A stretch of 61,590 nt of DNA, from contig JBBSET010000015.1 of NCBI GenBank assembly GCA_038239485.1, forward strand, positions 1 through 61,590, written 5' to 3'. Below the pieces are notes generated by a model that saw only the letters and a program-made list of their open reading frames with translations, was not told the origin of the DNA and did not search any database. Each line of letters opens with the position of its first letter. The stretch's first letter is position 1. This DNA is from DASQEH01 sp038239485. GTDB lineage: Bacteria > Actinomycetota > Actinomycetes > Propionibacteriales > Nocardioidaceae. Below are positions 25,009 to 33,979 of this stretch, one piece after another. A program made the position numbers and the translations under genes.

Positions 25009-26970
25009 TCACGTCCCTAGCCGGCCGGTCAGCCAGTGCGAGGCGTACGGGGGCATCCATACCTGACCGTCGTCGCCGATGTTCGGGTGCGCATTGCTGA
25101 TCCGGTCGATGCAGTCGGCGCCCAGCCCTGCCTCGTGAAGACGATGCAGCGGCACGGGGCGCCAGTCCTCGGTCATGTTGTAAGCGCACATCAGCGGGCC
25201 GAGCGGATGGTCGCGGCGGACCAGCAGCACGCCGGGATCGCTGGGCAGCATCACCTCGGACGCAACACTGGCGTGCAGCTGGTCGAGCGATGCGCGAGCG
25301 GCGATCAGCCTGGTGAGGCCTGCGAGCACCGCCCCTGCCGGGCCGGCGGCACCTTCGGGGTCGCCGGCGGCCTCGGCGGCCACCGACCACGGCATCCGTG
25401 GCCGGTGCGCCCACCGGTTGTCGCCGCCGTATCGGGGATCGGTGTCCCAGCCGCCGTCGCTCAGTAGCCCCAGCTCGTCGCCCATCCAGACCACCGGCAG
25501 GCCGCCCCAACCGAGCATGACGGCGTGGAGGAGCAGGATCCGAGCGACCGCGGCCCGCATGTCGCCGGCGTCGCCCGTCTCGGTTGCGGCCTCGAGGCCC
25601 GCGAGGCTGGCGAGCGAGCCGGAGATCCGCCGGTCGCCGGTGGCCTGGTTCTCCTGGAACACCAGCCCGCGGGCGAACGCCCCGGGAAATGTGCCGCTGT
25701 AGAAAGACGACAGGAAGGCCCGGTGACCCCACCCGGTCAGGCCGACCGCCCGCGCGTCGCCGTCGTCGATGGCCCAGCCGATGTCGTCGTGGCAGCGGAC
25801 GTACGTGATCCATGCGGTCGTCGATGGCGTTGCCGGAAGCGCTCTCAGCGCCTGGGTGGCGAGGTGTACGTCCCGGGTCGCCAGCATCGACCAGAGCTGG
25901 ACCATCAGGCTGTTGTGGTAGGCGAGGTCGCTGACCTTGCCGTAGTGGTGCCCGGTGCCGAGGTACTGAACCAGGTCGCGCGGCCCGACGATCGCCTCGG
26001 CCTGGAAGACCGTCGCGGGGCAGGCCATCCGCGTGAGCGTACGGAGGGCGTGGGTGATCGCGTGTACCTCCGGCTGGTTCTGGCAGTTCGTGCCCAGGCG
26101 CTTCCAGATGAACGCGATCGCATCCAGTCGCAGCACTTCGACCCCTAGGTTCGCCAGCCAGAGCACGAGGTCGGCGTACTCGCAGAAGACGTCCGGGTTG
26201 GACCAGGCAACATCCCACTGGTAACTGTTGAAGGTCGTCCAGACCCACGAGCTCAGGTCGGGGTCGAAGGTGAAGTTCCCAGGCGCGAAGGCCGGGAATA
26301 CCTCAGGGACGGTGGAGTCGTAGGCGTCGGGGATGCTGCGGTCGTGATAGCAGGAGAAGTAGTCGCGGTACTGCGGGTCGCCGGCGCGTGCCGCCGCCGC
26401 CCAGGGGTGCTCATAGGCAACGTGGTTGAGGACCAGATCCAGGCACAGGCTGATCCCCTCGCCGCGCAGGGTGGCCGTGAGCTCCCTGAGGTCGTCGACC
26501 GACCCGAGCTCGGGGTTCACCTGGCGGTAGTCGCTCACGGCGTACCCACCATCGTTGGGTGCCGGCCGGGTCTGCAGGAGCGGCATCAGGTGCAGGTAGG
26601 TCACGCCGAGGTCGCGGAGGTACGCCGCGTGCTTGCCCACGTCGGCCAGCGACTCGGCGAAACGGTCGGCGTAGGCGGCGTAGCCGAGAGCCCCCGGCTG
26701 TTGGAACCAGTCCGGCTGCAGGCTGCGGGTCAGATCCAGCGAGTGCAGGTCGTCGCCGCGCTGGGCGAAGGCCTCGGCCGCGAGCCTCACTGAGCGCACG
26801 CCAACCTGCTCGGGGTCGGAGTAGACGTCGGCGAGACCGTTGACGAGATCGGGCCACCATCGCCGCAGCCTGGCGATGAACAGCTCTCGGCGGTGCGGGG
26901 GCAAGCCGGCGAACGGGTCGCCGAGGGAGTCCAGGCAGTCGAGCAGGAGCTGGGGTAGCCGAGTGGTCAT
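25009..26970 (-). CDS. Amylosucrase-like GH13 enzyme
   Basis: The protein of about 653 residues carries the GH13 regions DLVLNH, RLDAIAFIWK (nucleophile Asp), FQAEAIVG (acid/base Glu) and RCHDDIGW (Asp), all with catalytic residues. The segment TFNSYQWDVAWSNPDVF, the helical N-terminal domain (RRELFIARLRRWWPDLVNGL) and the length are typical of amylosucrases, which build alpha-1,4-glucan from sucrose. Hydrolysis or isomerisation of sucrose is also possible. The start is uncertain: ATG 26970 (MTTRLPQLLLD) is chosen, with in-frame ATGs at 26988 and 27051. No transporter or sucrose gene lies nearby. Confidence 0.85.
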   Translation of the reverse strand: MTTRLPQLLLDCLDSLGDPFAGLPPHRRELFIARLRRWWPDLVNGLADVYSDPEQVGVRSVRLAAEAFAQRGDDLHSLDLTRSLQPDWFQQPGALGYAAYADRFAESLADVGKHAAYLRDLGVTYLHLMPLLQTRPAPNDGGYAVSDYRQVNPELGSVDDLRELTATLRGEGISLCLDLVLNHVAYEHPWAAAARAGDPQYRDYFSCYHDRSIPDAYDSTVPEVFPAFAPGNFTFDPDLSSWVWTTFNSYQWDVAWSNPDVFCEYADLVLWLANLGVEVLRLDAIAFIWKRLGTNCQNQPEVHAITHALRTLTRMACPATVFQAEAIVGPRDLVQYLGTGHHYGKVSDLAYHNSLMVQLWSMLATRDVHLATQALRALPATPSTTAWITYVRCHDDIGWAIDDGDARAVGLTGWGHRAFLSSFYSGTFPGAFARGLVFQENQATGDRRISGSLASLAGLEAATETGDAGDMRAAVARILLLHAVMLGWGGLPVVWMGDELGLLSDGGWDTDPRYGGDNRWAHRPRMPWSVAAEAAGDPEGAAGPAGAVLAGLTRLIAARASLDQLHASVASEVMLPSDPGVLLVRRDHPLGPLMCAYNMTEDWRPVPLHRLHEAGLGADCIDRISNAHPNIGDDGQVWMPPYASHWLTGRLGT

Positions 26971-27052
26971 GACCAGATATCCAAGCATCGAACGGCGTCG
27001 CGGGTTGTGCACGCCCGGCCTGGCCTGGTCCGGGTGGGTCGGCCCGCTCATC

Positions 27053-28393
27053 TCACGCAGCCCGGTTGCGTTGTCTCCAGGCATTCATCGCGGCGGTGTC
27101 GGCTTGGCGCCGGCTGAGCCATGTCGGCGAGTCGACGATGGTGTCGGGGTCGCCGGGTGGCCCGGTGCCGACACCGGTGACCGGTGGTGGTGTCGAGGCG
27201 TAGGTGTGTCCGGTGGGCGTGGTCCACATGACGCTGGCGTCCGCGCTGCCCTTCAGCGTCCAGCCTGGGTGGTGCTTGGCGAGGTGGGAGCGTTCGCAGA
27301 GTCCATGGAGGTTGTCGGTGGTCGTGAGACCATGGTCGAGGCGGGCCTGGATGTGGTCGAGATGTCGGACCCGGGCCGTGCAGACCGGCATCCGGCAGTG
27401 CCGGTCCCGGCAGCCGACCGCATGGCGTAACCGGTTGCTGGGCTGGTAGGCCTGGGGTCGGTCTGCAGGACCGCGCCGGTGTCGGAATCGCAGATCAGCC
27501 TCGTCAGGGTGACGTCCGGTCGACGCAGAGGCGCCGACTCGGCTGCTCGAATCCTCGACGGAGCTGGGGCCGTCGGTCGACGCGACGACAAGGTCGACGA
27601 GGCTGTCGGCTCGGAGCTGGTCGAGTGTGCGTGGATCGCCACGTGTGCGGGCGGTCCTGGCTGCGCTGTCAAGGCGACGGTAGACGCGGATCGCGTCATC
27701 GGCGGGCAGGATCGCTCCCAGCATCGCGACGCCGTCGTCGAGCGGCTTGAGGAACACATGGCGCGCATTGGCGGCGGCCCTCGCGAGGATGTCGGTGTAG
27801 GGGTCGACCTCGCTGACGCGGGTGCGGGCGGCGTCGATGGCTCGCCCGGGAGGCTGCTCGGTCGCGTCGACGGTAACTGCCGCGTCGAGCGCCCGACGGG
27901 CCTCGTCGGGGAGCTTCCTGGTCGCCTGGGCCACCATCGCCGCGACGAAGCCGCTGACCTGGCCGTGCTCGAGTGCCTCTCCGAGGTCGCGGTGGACCTC
28001 GCCGAGGTCACGGGCCAGAGTGAGCTGCTTCTCGACCGATGTCACCGACATGTTCAGACCAAGAGCCAACTCCTCGGCAGCGAAGCGTCCAGCCTGGTCG
28101 TCGAGGTCCGCCTCGAGCCTGCCGATCGCAGCCCGCTGGCCGGGTGTCAGATGGGACAGGTCGGGCACAGTCGCATCGGACCCGACAAGGTCGATGTCGG
28201 CCGCTCGGCGGGCTTCGGCGAAGCGACGCATCGTGTCGAGCCTGTTCCACTCCACCCAGGAAGCGACGGCCTGCCAGCCCATCACCTCCTCGATCAGCGC
28301 GCACGCCGCCGACGCCGCCGAATCGTGCGGTGAGCCGTCCCGGCAGGAGACCAGGTCGCCGACCAGGTGAGCGTCTGGATATCTATCAAACAT
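27053..28393 (-). CDS. DUF222 / HNH endonuclease family protein (13E12 type)
   Basis: The 446-residue protein has an N-terminal DUF222 domain (about 40-290) and a C-terminal HNH nuclease motif with CRDRHCRMPVCTARVRHLDH, then TTTDNLHGLCERSHLAKHH. These are the His-Asn-His residues and Cys pairs for metal or DNA binding. The family is highly repeated in actinobacterial genomes (13E12 family of mycobacteria) and its role is not settled. The ATG at 28393 lies inside a LexA-like box and follows a TATACT -10 by seven bases, implying a leaderless, damage-inducible transcript. It is followed by the amylosucrase gene on the same strand. Confidence 0.88.
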   Translation of the reverse strand: MFDRYPDAHLVGDLVSCRDGSPHDSAASAACALIEEVMGWQAVASWVEWNRLDTMRRFAEARRAADIDLVGSDATVPDLSHLTPGQRAAIGRLEADLDDQAGRFAAEELALGLNMSVTSVEKQLTLARDLGEVHRDLGEALEHGQVSGFVAAMVAQATRKLPDEARRALDAAVTVDATEQPPGRAIDAARTRVSEVDPYTDILARAAANARHVFLKPLDDGVAMLGAILPADDAIRVYRRLDSAARTARTRGDPRTLDQLRADSLVDLVVASTDGPSSVEDSSSRVGASASTGRHPDEADLRFRHRRGPADRPQAYQPSNRLRHAVGCRDRHCRMPVCTARVRHLDHIQARLDHGLTTTDNLHGLCERSHLAKHHPGWTLKGSADASVMWTTPTGHTYASTPPPVTGVGTGPPGDPDTIVDSPTWLSRRQADTAAMNAWRQRNRAA

Positions 28394-28401
28394 GTGTTCG
28401 A
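28386..28401. promoter_or_regulatory. LexA-like (SOS) box over the DUF222-HNH start
   Basis: On the coding strand the sequence is TCGAAC-ACAT-GTTTGA, matching the actinobacterial LexA consensus TCGAAC-N4-GTTCGA at 11 of 12 fixed positions. It includes the start codon and touches the -10 box. In mycobacteria several 13E12-family genes are known LexA targets, which supports the reading. Confidence 0.75.
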
Positions 28402-28429
28402 GTATAGTTCTTCGAGGCGGGTACGTCGA
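28401..28429 (-). promoter_or_regulatory. Promoter of the DUF222-HNH gene
   Basis: On the minus strand TATACT occupies 28406-28401, and seven bases separate it from the ATG at 28393. A -35-like TCGACG lies 17 bases further upstream at 28429-28424. The spacing implies a leaderless mRNA, and the LexA box would block it. Confidence 0.6.
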
Positions 28430-28467
28430 GAGGAGGAGGGCACCTGTGGACGGACCCTCGCCTCGGC

Positions 28468-29121
28468 TCAGTCCTCGAGGCCGAGGAACGCCCGCAGTGG
28501 CCCGACGCCCGTCACCTCGAGGTCATACGGGTTTCTTACCAGGTCCTCGGGACGCAGGACGAGCCGCTGGCTGATCGCCAGCTCGGAGTCGCGGCGTTTC
28601 ACCCGTTGCCGACCGTCGGTGACATACCCGACCTTTCGGCTCACCGCCAACGAGGCCGGGTTGTCGACGAAGGCCGCCGAGGTGACCTCCTCGGCGTCCA
28701 GGTGGTCGAGGACGAACGCGCAGATGGTCTGCCGCATGACGGTCCCGATCCCATGACCTTGATGCTCGCGGCCGAGCCATGAACCCGTCTCGCCCGTCCT
28801 GGTGACCAGGTAGTTCTCGGTGGTGATGCCCTGGCTTCCGACGATCACGCCGTGCCAACGGGCGACCAGCTCGAGCGACCACCGGGCCGGGCTCACCTGG
28901 GTCCGGCTGGTCCAGTAGAACGTCGCCATGTTGCGTCCGAGCTCGTCCACAGGTGCGGTCGACCAGGGGAAGAGGAACGGCATCCCGGCAGGGTCGTGGA
29001 TGCCTTGCTCGGCCAGGTCCACGAGGGCCGGTATGTCGTCGTCGCGGATCGCTCGCAGCTCCAACGGCCCCGCGACGATGCGCAGACCGAAGACCGGCCA
29101 GATCTCCTCGAGGTCCTTCAT
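28468..29121 (-). CDS. GNAT family N-acetyltransferase
   Basis: The 217-residue protein is a GNAT acetyltransferase: the acetyl-CoA loop reads GREHQGHGIGTVMRQ (Q/RxxGxG/A pattern), preceded by beta-strand TGSWLGRE and followed by VTSAAFVDNPASLAVSRKVGY, typical of the RimJ/RimL branch. The substrate is unknown; ribosomal protein N-termini or small amines are possible. ATG 29121 sits nine bases after GGGGAGG; a GTG at 29127 is too close to that site. It stands alone between the HNH gene and the alditol oxidase. Confidence 0.85.
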   Translation of the reverse strand: MKDLEEIWPVFGLRIVAGPLELRAIRDDDIPALVDLAEQGIHDPAGMPFLFPWSTAPVDELGRNMATFYWTSRTQVSPARWSLELVARWHGVIVGSQGITTENYLVTRTGETGSWLGREHQGHGIGTVMRQTICAFVLDHLDAEEVTSAAFVDNPASLAVSRKVGYVTDGRQRVKRRDSELAISQRLVLRPEDLVRNPYDLEVTGVGPLRAFLGLED

Positions 29122-29157
29122 CGGCACCGCCCTCCCCGCCGCCTCAGCACACTCACC

Positions 29158-30423
29158 TCAGCCGCCGGCAGCCAGGGGGAACCAGACGTCCAGGGCCCCG
29201 TTGCGGAACTTCTTGTCCGGGTCGTACCGCCGCATCAGCGCCACGAACTCGTCGTACCGGTCATAGCGGCGGGCGAGTCTTTCGGCGCCCATGGCGAACA
29301 GCTTTCCCCAGTGCGGGCGCGGCGAGTACGGCTCCAGGGCCTGCTCGATCAGCGGCAGTACCGCCGTCACGCCGGGGTGATCGAGCACCCAGGTGAAGTG
29401 GCAGGCGAACGTCTCGCGCCGATAGCTGGGACTCATCCACAGGTCGTCGGCGGCGACGGTACGGAACTCCGAGACGAGCACCAGCGGCGCGACCTGCTCG
29501 CGCAGCGACTCGACCGCGGCGATGGCCGCGGCGGCATGCCTGAGCGGCAGGAGGTACTCCGTCTGGAGCTCCTCGCCGTGGCTCGGCGTGAACTCCATCC
29601 GGAAGTGCGGCAGCCGCAGGTGCCAGGGACCCGGTACACCGAACTGCTCGGTCAGCTTGTCGAAGGTGTTGCCGACGTCGGGGTCCGGCCGTTCGGCCAG
29701 CGTGGCGCCCAGCCAGCGCGCCGGGGGCGGCAGGTGCTCCGGTTCGTCGAGGCGGTGCTTGCGCCAGACGCGAGCGACCGGTGAGCGCCAGTCGTAGAAC
29801 ACGCTGACGCTGTACGCGCTGGCGAAGATCTCCTCGACGCCGTCGTCCAGGGCCGCCCGCGGCAGGTCCGTGTAGATCCACTGCGCCAGCTCGACGGCCG
29901 GCTCGATCGTCAGCGTTGCGGCGGTGACGACGCCGAGCGCGCCGAGCGACACGACGCACCCCTCGAAGTCGGGGTCGGTGCTGTCGATCTCGACCAGTGA
30001 GCCGTCTGCAGTGACGAGCTGCAGGGCGGTCACAGCCGTCGCCAGGTTGCCGACCCGCGTGCCGGAGCCGTGGGTCGCGGTCGCAATCGCGCCGCCGACA
30101 GAGATATGGGGAAGCGATGCGAGGTTGGGCAGGGCGTACCCGGCGTGGTGGAGCAGTGCGCCGACGTCGCCGTAGCGCATCCCCGCGTTGACGGTCACTG
30201 TGGAGCGGCTGGCGTCGATCTCGAACCGCGGCGGGAGACCGGCGACGGACACCAGCGTGCCGGTGGTGTCGCTGACCCGGTTGAAGCTGTGCGCGGTCCC
30301 GAGTGGGCGGAGTCGATGGGTTAGCGCGACCACGGTCTGGAGCTCCTCCAGCGACGTCGGCGCGCTGACCTGGTCGGTGCTGAACGTGACATTCCCAGCC
30401 CAGTTCGTCAGCGGCGCCGCCAT
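29158..30423 (-). CDS. Alditol oxidase-like FAD-binding oxidoreductase
   Basis: The 421-residue protein matches the VAO/aldonolactone oxidase family, closest in motif to alditol (xylitol/sorbitol) oxidases. RPLGTAHSFN carries the His that binds FAD covalently in that group, and NLASLPHISVGGAIATATHGSG and VVSLGALGVVT follow. The C-terminal SPRPHWGKLF and DPDKKFRN segments are also conserved. These enzymes oxidise the terminal CH2OH of sugar alcohols with O2, giving H2O2. D-arabinono-lactone oxidase is a less likely alternative. It is divergent from the AAA+ gene. Confidence 0.85.
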   Translation of the reverse strand: MAAPLTNWAGNVTFSTDQVSAPTSLEELQTVVALTHRLRPLGTAHSFNRVSDTTGTLVSVAGLPPRFEIDASRSTVTVNAGMRYGDVGALLHHAGYALPNLASLPHISVGGAIATATHGSGTRVGNLATAVTALQLVTADGSLVEIDSTDPDFEGCVVSLGALGVVTAATLTIEPAVELAQWIYTDLPRAALDDGVEEIFASAYSVSVFYDWRSPVARVWRKHRLDEPEHLPPPARWLGATLAERPDPDVGNTFDKLTEQFGVPGPWHLRLPHFRMEFTPSHGEELQTEYLLPLRHAAAAIAAVESLREQVAPLVLVSEFRTVAADDLWMSPSYRRETFACHFTWVLDHPGVTAVLPLIEQALEPYSPRPHWGKLFAMGAERLARRYDRYDEFVALMRRYDPDKKFRNGALDVWFPLAAGG

Positions 30424-30474
30424 GCCCTGACCCTAGCGAAGCGGGCCCGGACCTGTGGCCCTTGGAGCGGGACG

Positions 30475-30486
30475 TACATTCGCTGC
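30475..30486 (+). promoter_or_regulatory. Possible leaderless -10 for the AAA+/VWA pair
   Basis: TACATT at 30475-30480 fits TANNNT and stands six bases before the ATG at 30487. No ribosome-binding site is seen there, so leaderless transcription is plausible. No -35 is clear. Confidence 0.35.
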
Positions 30487-31902
30487 ATGGCGTCTCCTTC
30501 CTTCGAGGCCACCACCCCCCCGGCGATCGCGACCCTCGGTCAGCTCGTGGCGGCCGGATACACCCACCACACGGTCAAAAGCGAGATCCGGACCAATCTG
30601 GTGGCCGCTCTGCAGGAGCAGCGCACCGCCTTCCCCGGCGTCGTCGGTTTCGACGACACCGTCCTGCCGGATCTCGAACGCGCACTCCTCGCCGGCCACG
30701 ACACCGTCCTGCTGGGCGAGCGCGGCCAGGGCAAGACCCGCATCATGCGCACGCTCGTCGGCCTGCTGGACGAATGGACCCCTGTCGTCACCGGATGCGA
30801 GATCAACGACCACCCACTCGAGCCGGTATGCGCGCGGTGCCGGCGCCTCGCGGCCGACCTCGCCGACGAGCTGCCGGTGTCGTGGTGGCATCGAGACAGC
30901 AGGTACGGCGAGAAGCTCGCGACCCCCGACACGAGCGTGGGGGACCTGATCGGTGATGTCGACCCGATCAAGGTGGCCGAAGGCCGCACACTGGGTGACC
31001 CCGAGACCGTCCACTACGGTCTGCTCCCGCGGGCCAACCGAGGGATCTTCGGCATCAACGAGCTTCCCGACCTGGCCGAGCGGATCCAAGTGGCGCTGTT
31101 CAACGTCTTGGAGGAGCGCGACATCCAGGTCCGAGGGTATGCGCTCCGGCTGCCGCTCGACCTGCTCCTGGTGGCTTCGGCGAACCCGGAGGACTACACC
31201 AACCGCGGCCGTATCATCACCCCACTCAAAGACCGGTTCGGCGCGGAGATCCGCACCCACTACGTCAACGAGATCGACGACGAGGTCGCCCTGATCCAGC
31301 AGGAGGCTGACCTTGTCGCCGAGGTGCCCGTCCACCTGGTGGAGGCGATCGCGAGGTTCGTGTACGAGCTGCGCGGCTCGACCGCGATCGACCAGCGGTC
31401 GGGGGTGTCGGCCCGGTTCGGGATCGCTGCCGCGGAGTCCGTGTCCGCCTCGGCGCTTCGGCGGATGGCGCGTCGGGGCGAGGAGGCTCCGGTCGCCCGC
31501 ATCAGCGACCTGCCCGACGTCGTACCCACGTTGCGCGGCAAGCTCGAGTTCGAGATGGGCGAGGAGGGTCGCGAGCACGAGATCCTGGGACATCTGCTTC
31601 GCGTCGCCGTGGCGGCGACGTTCCGTGAGCATCTGGCGGGTCTCGATCTGGGCGGCTTCACCGAACGGTTCGCGACCGGCGACATGGTCGAGACCGGCCC
31701 GCTGGTTCCGGCCGCCGCACTGCTCGAACAGCTGGGCAGCATCCGCGGGCTCGCCCTCGTCCTCGAGCGGCTGGATGTCGACGAGGACAACGTCTCGCGC
31801 GGCCAGGTCGCCGCTGCGGTGGAGCTGGTCCTCGAGGGCCTGCACCTCACCCGGCGGCTGTCCAAGGAGACGGTCGACGGCGTGACGGTCTACGGCAGCT
31901 GA
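30487..31902 (+). CDS. MoxR/Mg-chelatase-type AAA+ ATPase
   Basis: The 471-residue ATPase has Walker A GERGQGKT near residue 80, a helix-2 insert region RGIFGINELPDL with the Walker B-type acidic pair, and sensor-1 SANPEDYTNRG, as in magnesium chelatase subunit I and MoxR proteins. Between Walker A and B it carries GCEINDHPLEPVCARC, which may bind a metal; this insert is uncommon. Such ATPases work with a VWA protein to remodel or load metal into targets. The partner gene starts four bases after its stop. Confidence 0.88.
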   Translation: MASPSFEATTPPAIATLGQLVAAGYTHHTVKSEIRTNLVAALQEQRTAFPGVVGFDDTVLPDLERALLAGHDTVLLGERGQGKTRIMRTLVGLLDEWTPVVTGCEINDHPLEPVCARCRRLAADLADELPVSWWHRDSRYGEKLATPDTSVGDLIGDVDPIKVAEGRTLGDPETVHYGLLPRANRGIFGINELPDLAERIQVALFNVLEERDIQVRGYALRLPLDLLLVASANPEDYTNRGRIITPLKDRFGAEIRTHYVNEIDDEVALIQQEADLVAEVPVHLVEAIARFVYELRGSTAIDQRSGVSARFGIAAAESVSASALRRMARRGEEAPVARISDLPDVVPTLRGKLEFEMGEEGREHEILGHLLRVAVAATFREHLAGLDLGGFTERFATGDMVETGPLVPAAALLEQLGSIRGLALVLERLDVDEDNVSRGQVAAAVELVLEGLHLTRRLSKETVDGVTVYGS

Positions 31903-31906
31903 GCAG

Positions 31907-33940
31907 ATGGCTCCGTTGAGGCGGGAACCGGGCAGTGGCCGATTCCGCTACGGCACCTGGCGCGGCGGGGCGGACCCGCTCGCGCCGCCCTTCGACGTGC
32001 GCGCGGCCGTCGACGAGGTCGGCGAGGACGTGCTGGCCGGACGCAGCCTGCGGGAGGCGCTGCAGCGGTTCCTGCGTCGGGGTACCGACGGACGTCGTGG
32101 GCTCGACGAGCTCAGGCGGGAGGTACGTCGTCGCCGCCGCGAGCTGCAACGGCGCGGCGACCTCGCCGGAACGCTCGACCGTGTCAGGGCGATGCTCGAC
32201 CAGGCGCTGGCCGCCGAGCGCGAGGAGCTGGCCGGTGACCCCTCCGACGACGCGCGGTTGGCAGAGATGAGCCTGGAGTCGCTTCCGGACAACACAGCGG
32301 GAGCGGTGCGGGATCTGGCCGACTACGACTGGCACTCCGACGAGGCGCGCGCCGGGTACGAGCAGATCCAGCAGCTGCTGCGAAGCGAGGTGCTCGACGC
32401 CCAGTTCGCCGGGATGAAGCACGCGCTGTCGGGCGACGACCCGCAGGCGATGCAGCAGGTGCGCGACATGCTCGCCGACCTCAACCAGCTGCTGGCCGCA
32501 CATGCCCGCGGGGAGGACACAACCCAGCAGTTCGACGCGTTCATGGAGCAGCACGGACAGTTCTTCGGAGAGAACCCGAAGGACACCGACGACCTGATCG
32601 ACCTGCTCGCGCGGCGCCAGGACGCCGCTGACCGTCTGATGCGATCGCTCACCTCCGCACAACGCGACGAGCTCGCTCAGCTGATGTCGCAGGCGCTCGG
32701 CGACCTCGACCTGGAGAGCCAGCTGGCCCAGCTGCACGCCAACCTCGACGCGCTCCGCCCAGGACTCGGCCAGGGGCGACCTGCCGACATCAGCGGAAAC
32801 CAGCCGCTCGGATACGGCCAGGCCGTCGGTGCGGTGGCCGACCTGGCCGACCTGGATGCGCTCGAGCAGCAGCTGTCGCAGGACTACCCGGGCTCGACGC
32901 TCGACGACATCGATGTGGAGGCACTCGAGCGACAGCTCGCGCCCTCGGCGGTCGACGACCTGCGCGCCCTGCGTAATCTGGAGCGCGAGCTGGAGCGACA
33001 GGGGTACGTCCACCGCGACAAGGACGGCATCTCGATGACGCCCAAGGCGTTGCGCCGGCTCGGTCAGACGGCGCTCAGGAAGATCTTCGCCGACCTGGAG
33101 GCCGGCGGACGTGGCGAGCACGACGACCGGCGTACCGGCGCGGCCGACGAGCGTACCGGCGCCATCCTGCGGTGGCACTACGGGGACGAACGTCCGATCG
33201 ACGCGGCGCGTACTGTCCACAACGCCGTACTGCGGACGTCCGTGGACCGGCCGCGCCATCCCGGCCGCCAGCCCGGAGGTCACGCGGGTACTGGACGGTT
33301 CCCGTCGGTGAGGCTCGACGTCGAGGACTTCGCGGTGGCCGAGACCGAGCGGCGCACCGCGGCGGCCGTCGCGCTCTGCGTCGACCTGTCGTTCTCGATG
33401 TTCCAAGAGGATCGCTGGGGACCGATGAAGCAGACCGCGCTGGCGCTGTCGCACCTGATCTCCACCAGGTTCCGCCAAGACGCTCTTCAGGTGATCGGCT
33501 TCCACCGGCTCGCCCACGGGTTGACGCCGCTGCAGCTCGCCGATGTCGAGCCCGAATGGATCAAAGGCACCAACCTGCACCACGCGCTGATGCTGGCCGG
33601 GCACCACCTGAGGCGGCACCCCGATGCGGAGCCTGTCGTGCTGGTTGTGACCGACGGCGAGCCGACCGCCCACCTGACCGCTGACGGCTCCCCGTACTTC
33701 CAGTGGCCGACGACCCACAGCACGCTGCAAGCGACGATCGGTGAGGTCGATGCGCTGACCCGCTATGGAGCGACGCTCAACTTCTTCATGCTGGGCGAGG
33801 ACCCGGGGCTGGTGCGGTTCGTCGACTCCGTCGCCAGGCGCAACGGCGGACGGGTGTTCACTCCCGAGCTCGGCCGGCTGGGGGAGTACGTCGTTGCAGA
33901 CTATCTGCGCGCGCGCAGAGGCGGCGCTCGGGCGCGCTAG
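31907..33940 (+). CDS. VWA domain protein, chelatase partner of the AAA+ ATPase
   Basis: The 677-residue protein has a long helical N-terminal part (about 1-450) with many charged and Gln-rich helices, and a C-terminal von Willebrand A domain. The metal-ion site is intact: DLSFS near residues 493-497, the Thr of KGTNLHHAL and the Asp of TDGEPTAH. No signal peptide or membrane helix is seen, so it is cytosolic. With the upstream AAA+ protein it forms a chelatase-like pair. The target is unknown, and no cobalamin or chlorophyll gene is nearby. Confidence 0.87.
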   Translation: MAPLRREPGSGRFRYGTWRGGADPLAPPFDVRAAVDEVGEDVLAGRSLREALQRFLRRGTDGRRGLDELRREVRRRRRELQRRGDLAGTLDRVRAMLDQALAAEREELAGDPSDDARLAEMSLESLPDNTAGAVRDLADYDWHSDEARAGYEQIQQLLRSEVLDAQFAGMKHALSGDDPQAMQQVRDMLADLNQLLAAHARGEDTTQQFDAFMEQHGQFFGENPKDTDDLIDLLARRQDAADRLMRSLTSAQRDELAQLMSQALGDLDLESQLAQLHANLDALRPGLGQGRPADISGNQPLGYGQAVGAVADLADLDALEQQLSQDYPGSTLDDIDVEALERQLAPSAVDDLRALRNLERELERQGYVHRDKDGISMTPKALRRLGQTALRKIFADLEAGGRGEHDDRRTGAADERTGAILRWHYGDERPIDAARTVHNAVLRTSVDRPRHPGRQPGGHAGTGRFPSVRLDVEDFAVAETERRTAAAVALCVDLSFSMFQEDRWGPMKQTALALSHLISTRFRQDALQVIGFHRLAHGLTPLQLADVEPEWIKGTNLHHALMLAGHHLRRHPDAEPVVLVVTDGEPTAHLTADGSPYFQWPTTHSTLQATIGEVDALTRYGATLNFFMLGEDPGLVRFVDSVARRNGGRVFTPELGRLGEYVVADYLRARRGGARAR

Positions 33941-33979
33941 ACCACAGGCCGCCGCATCAGGCGCGGCTCAGGCGCGGCG

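Noticed and set aside
31847..33730. 627-codon minus-strand frame opposite the VWA gene
   Set aside because: It is an antisense shadow of a gene with an intact metal-binding site on the other strand.
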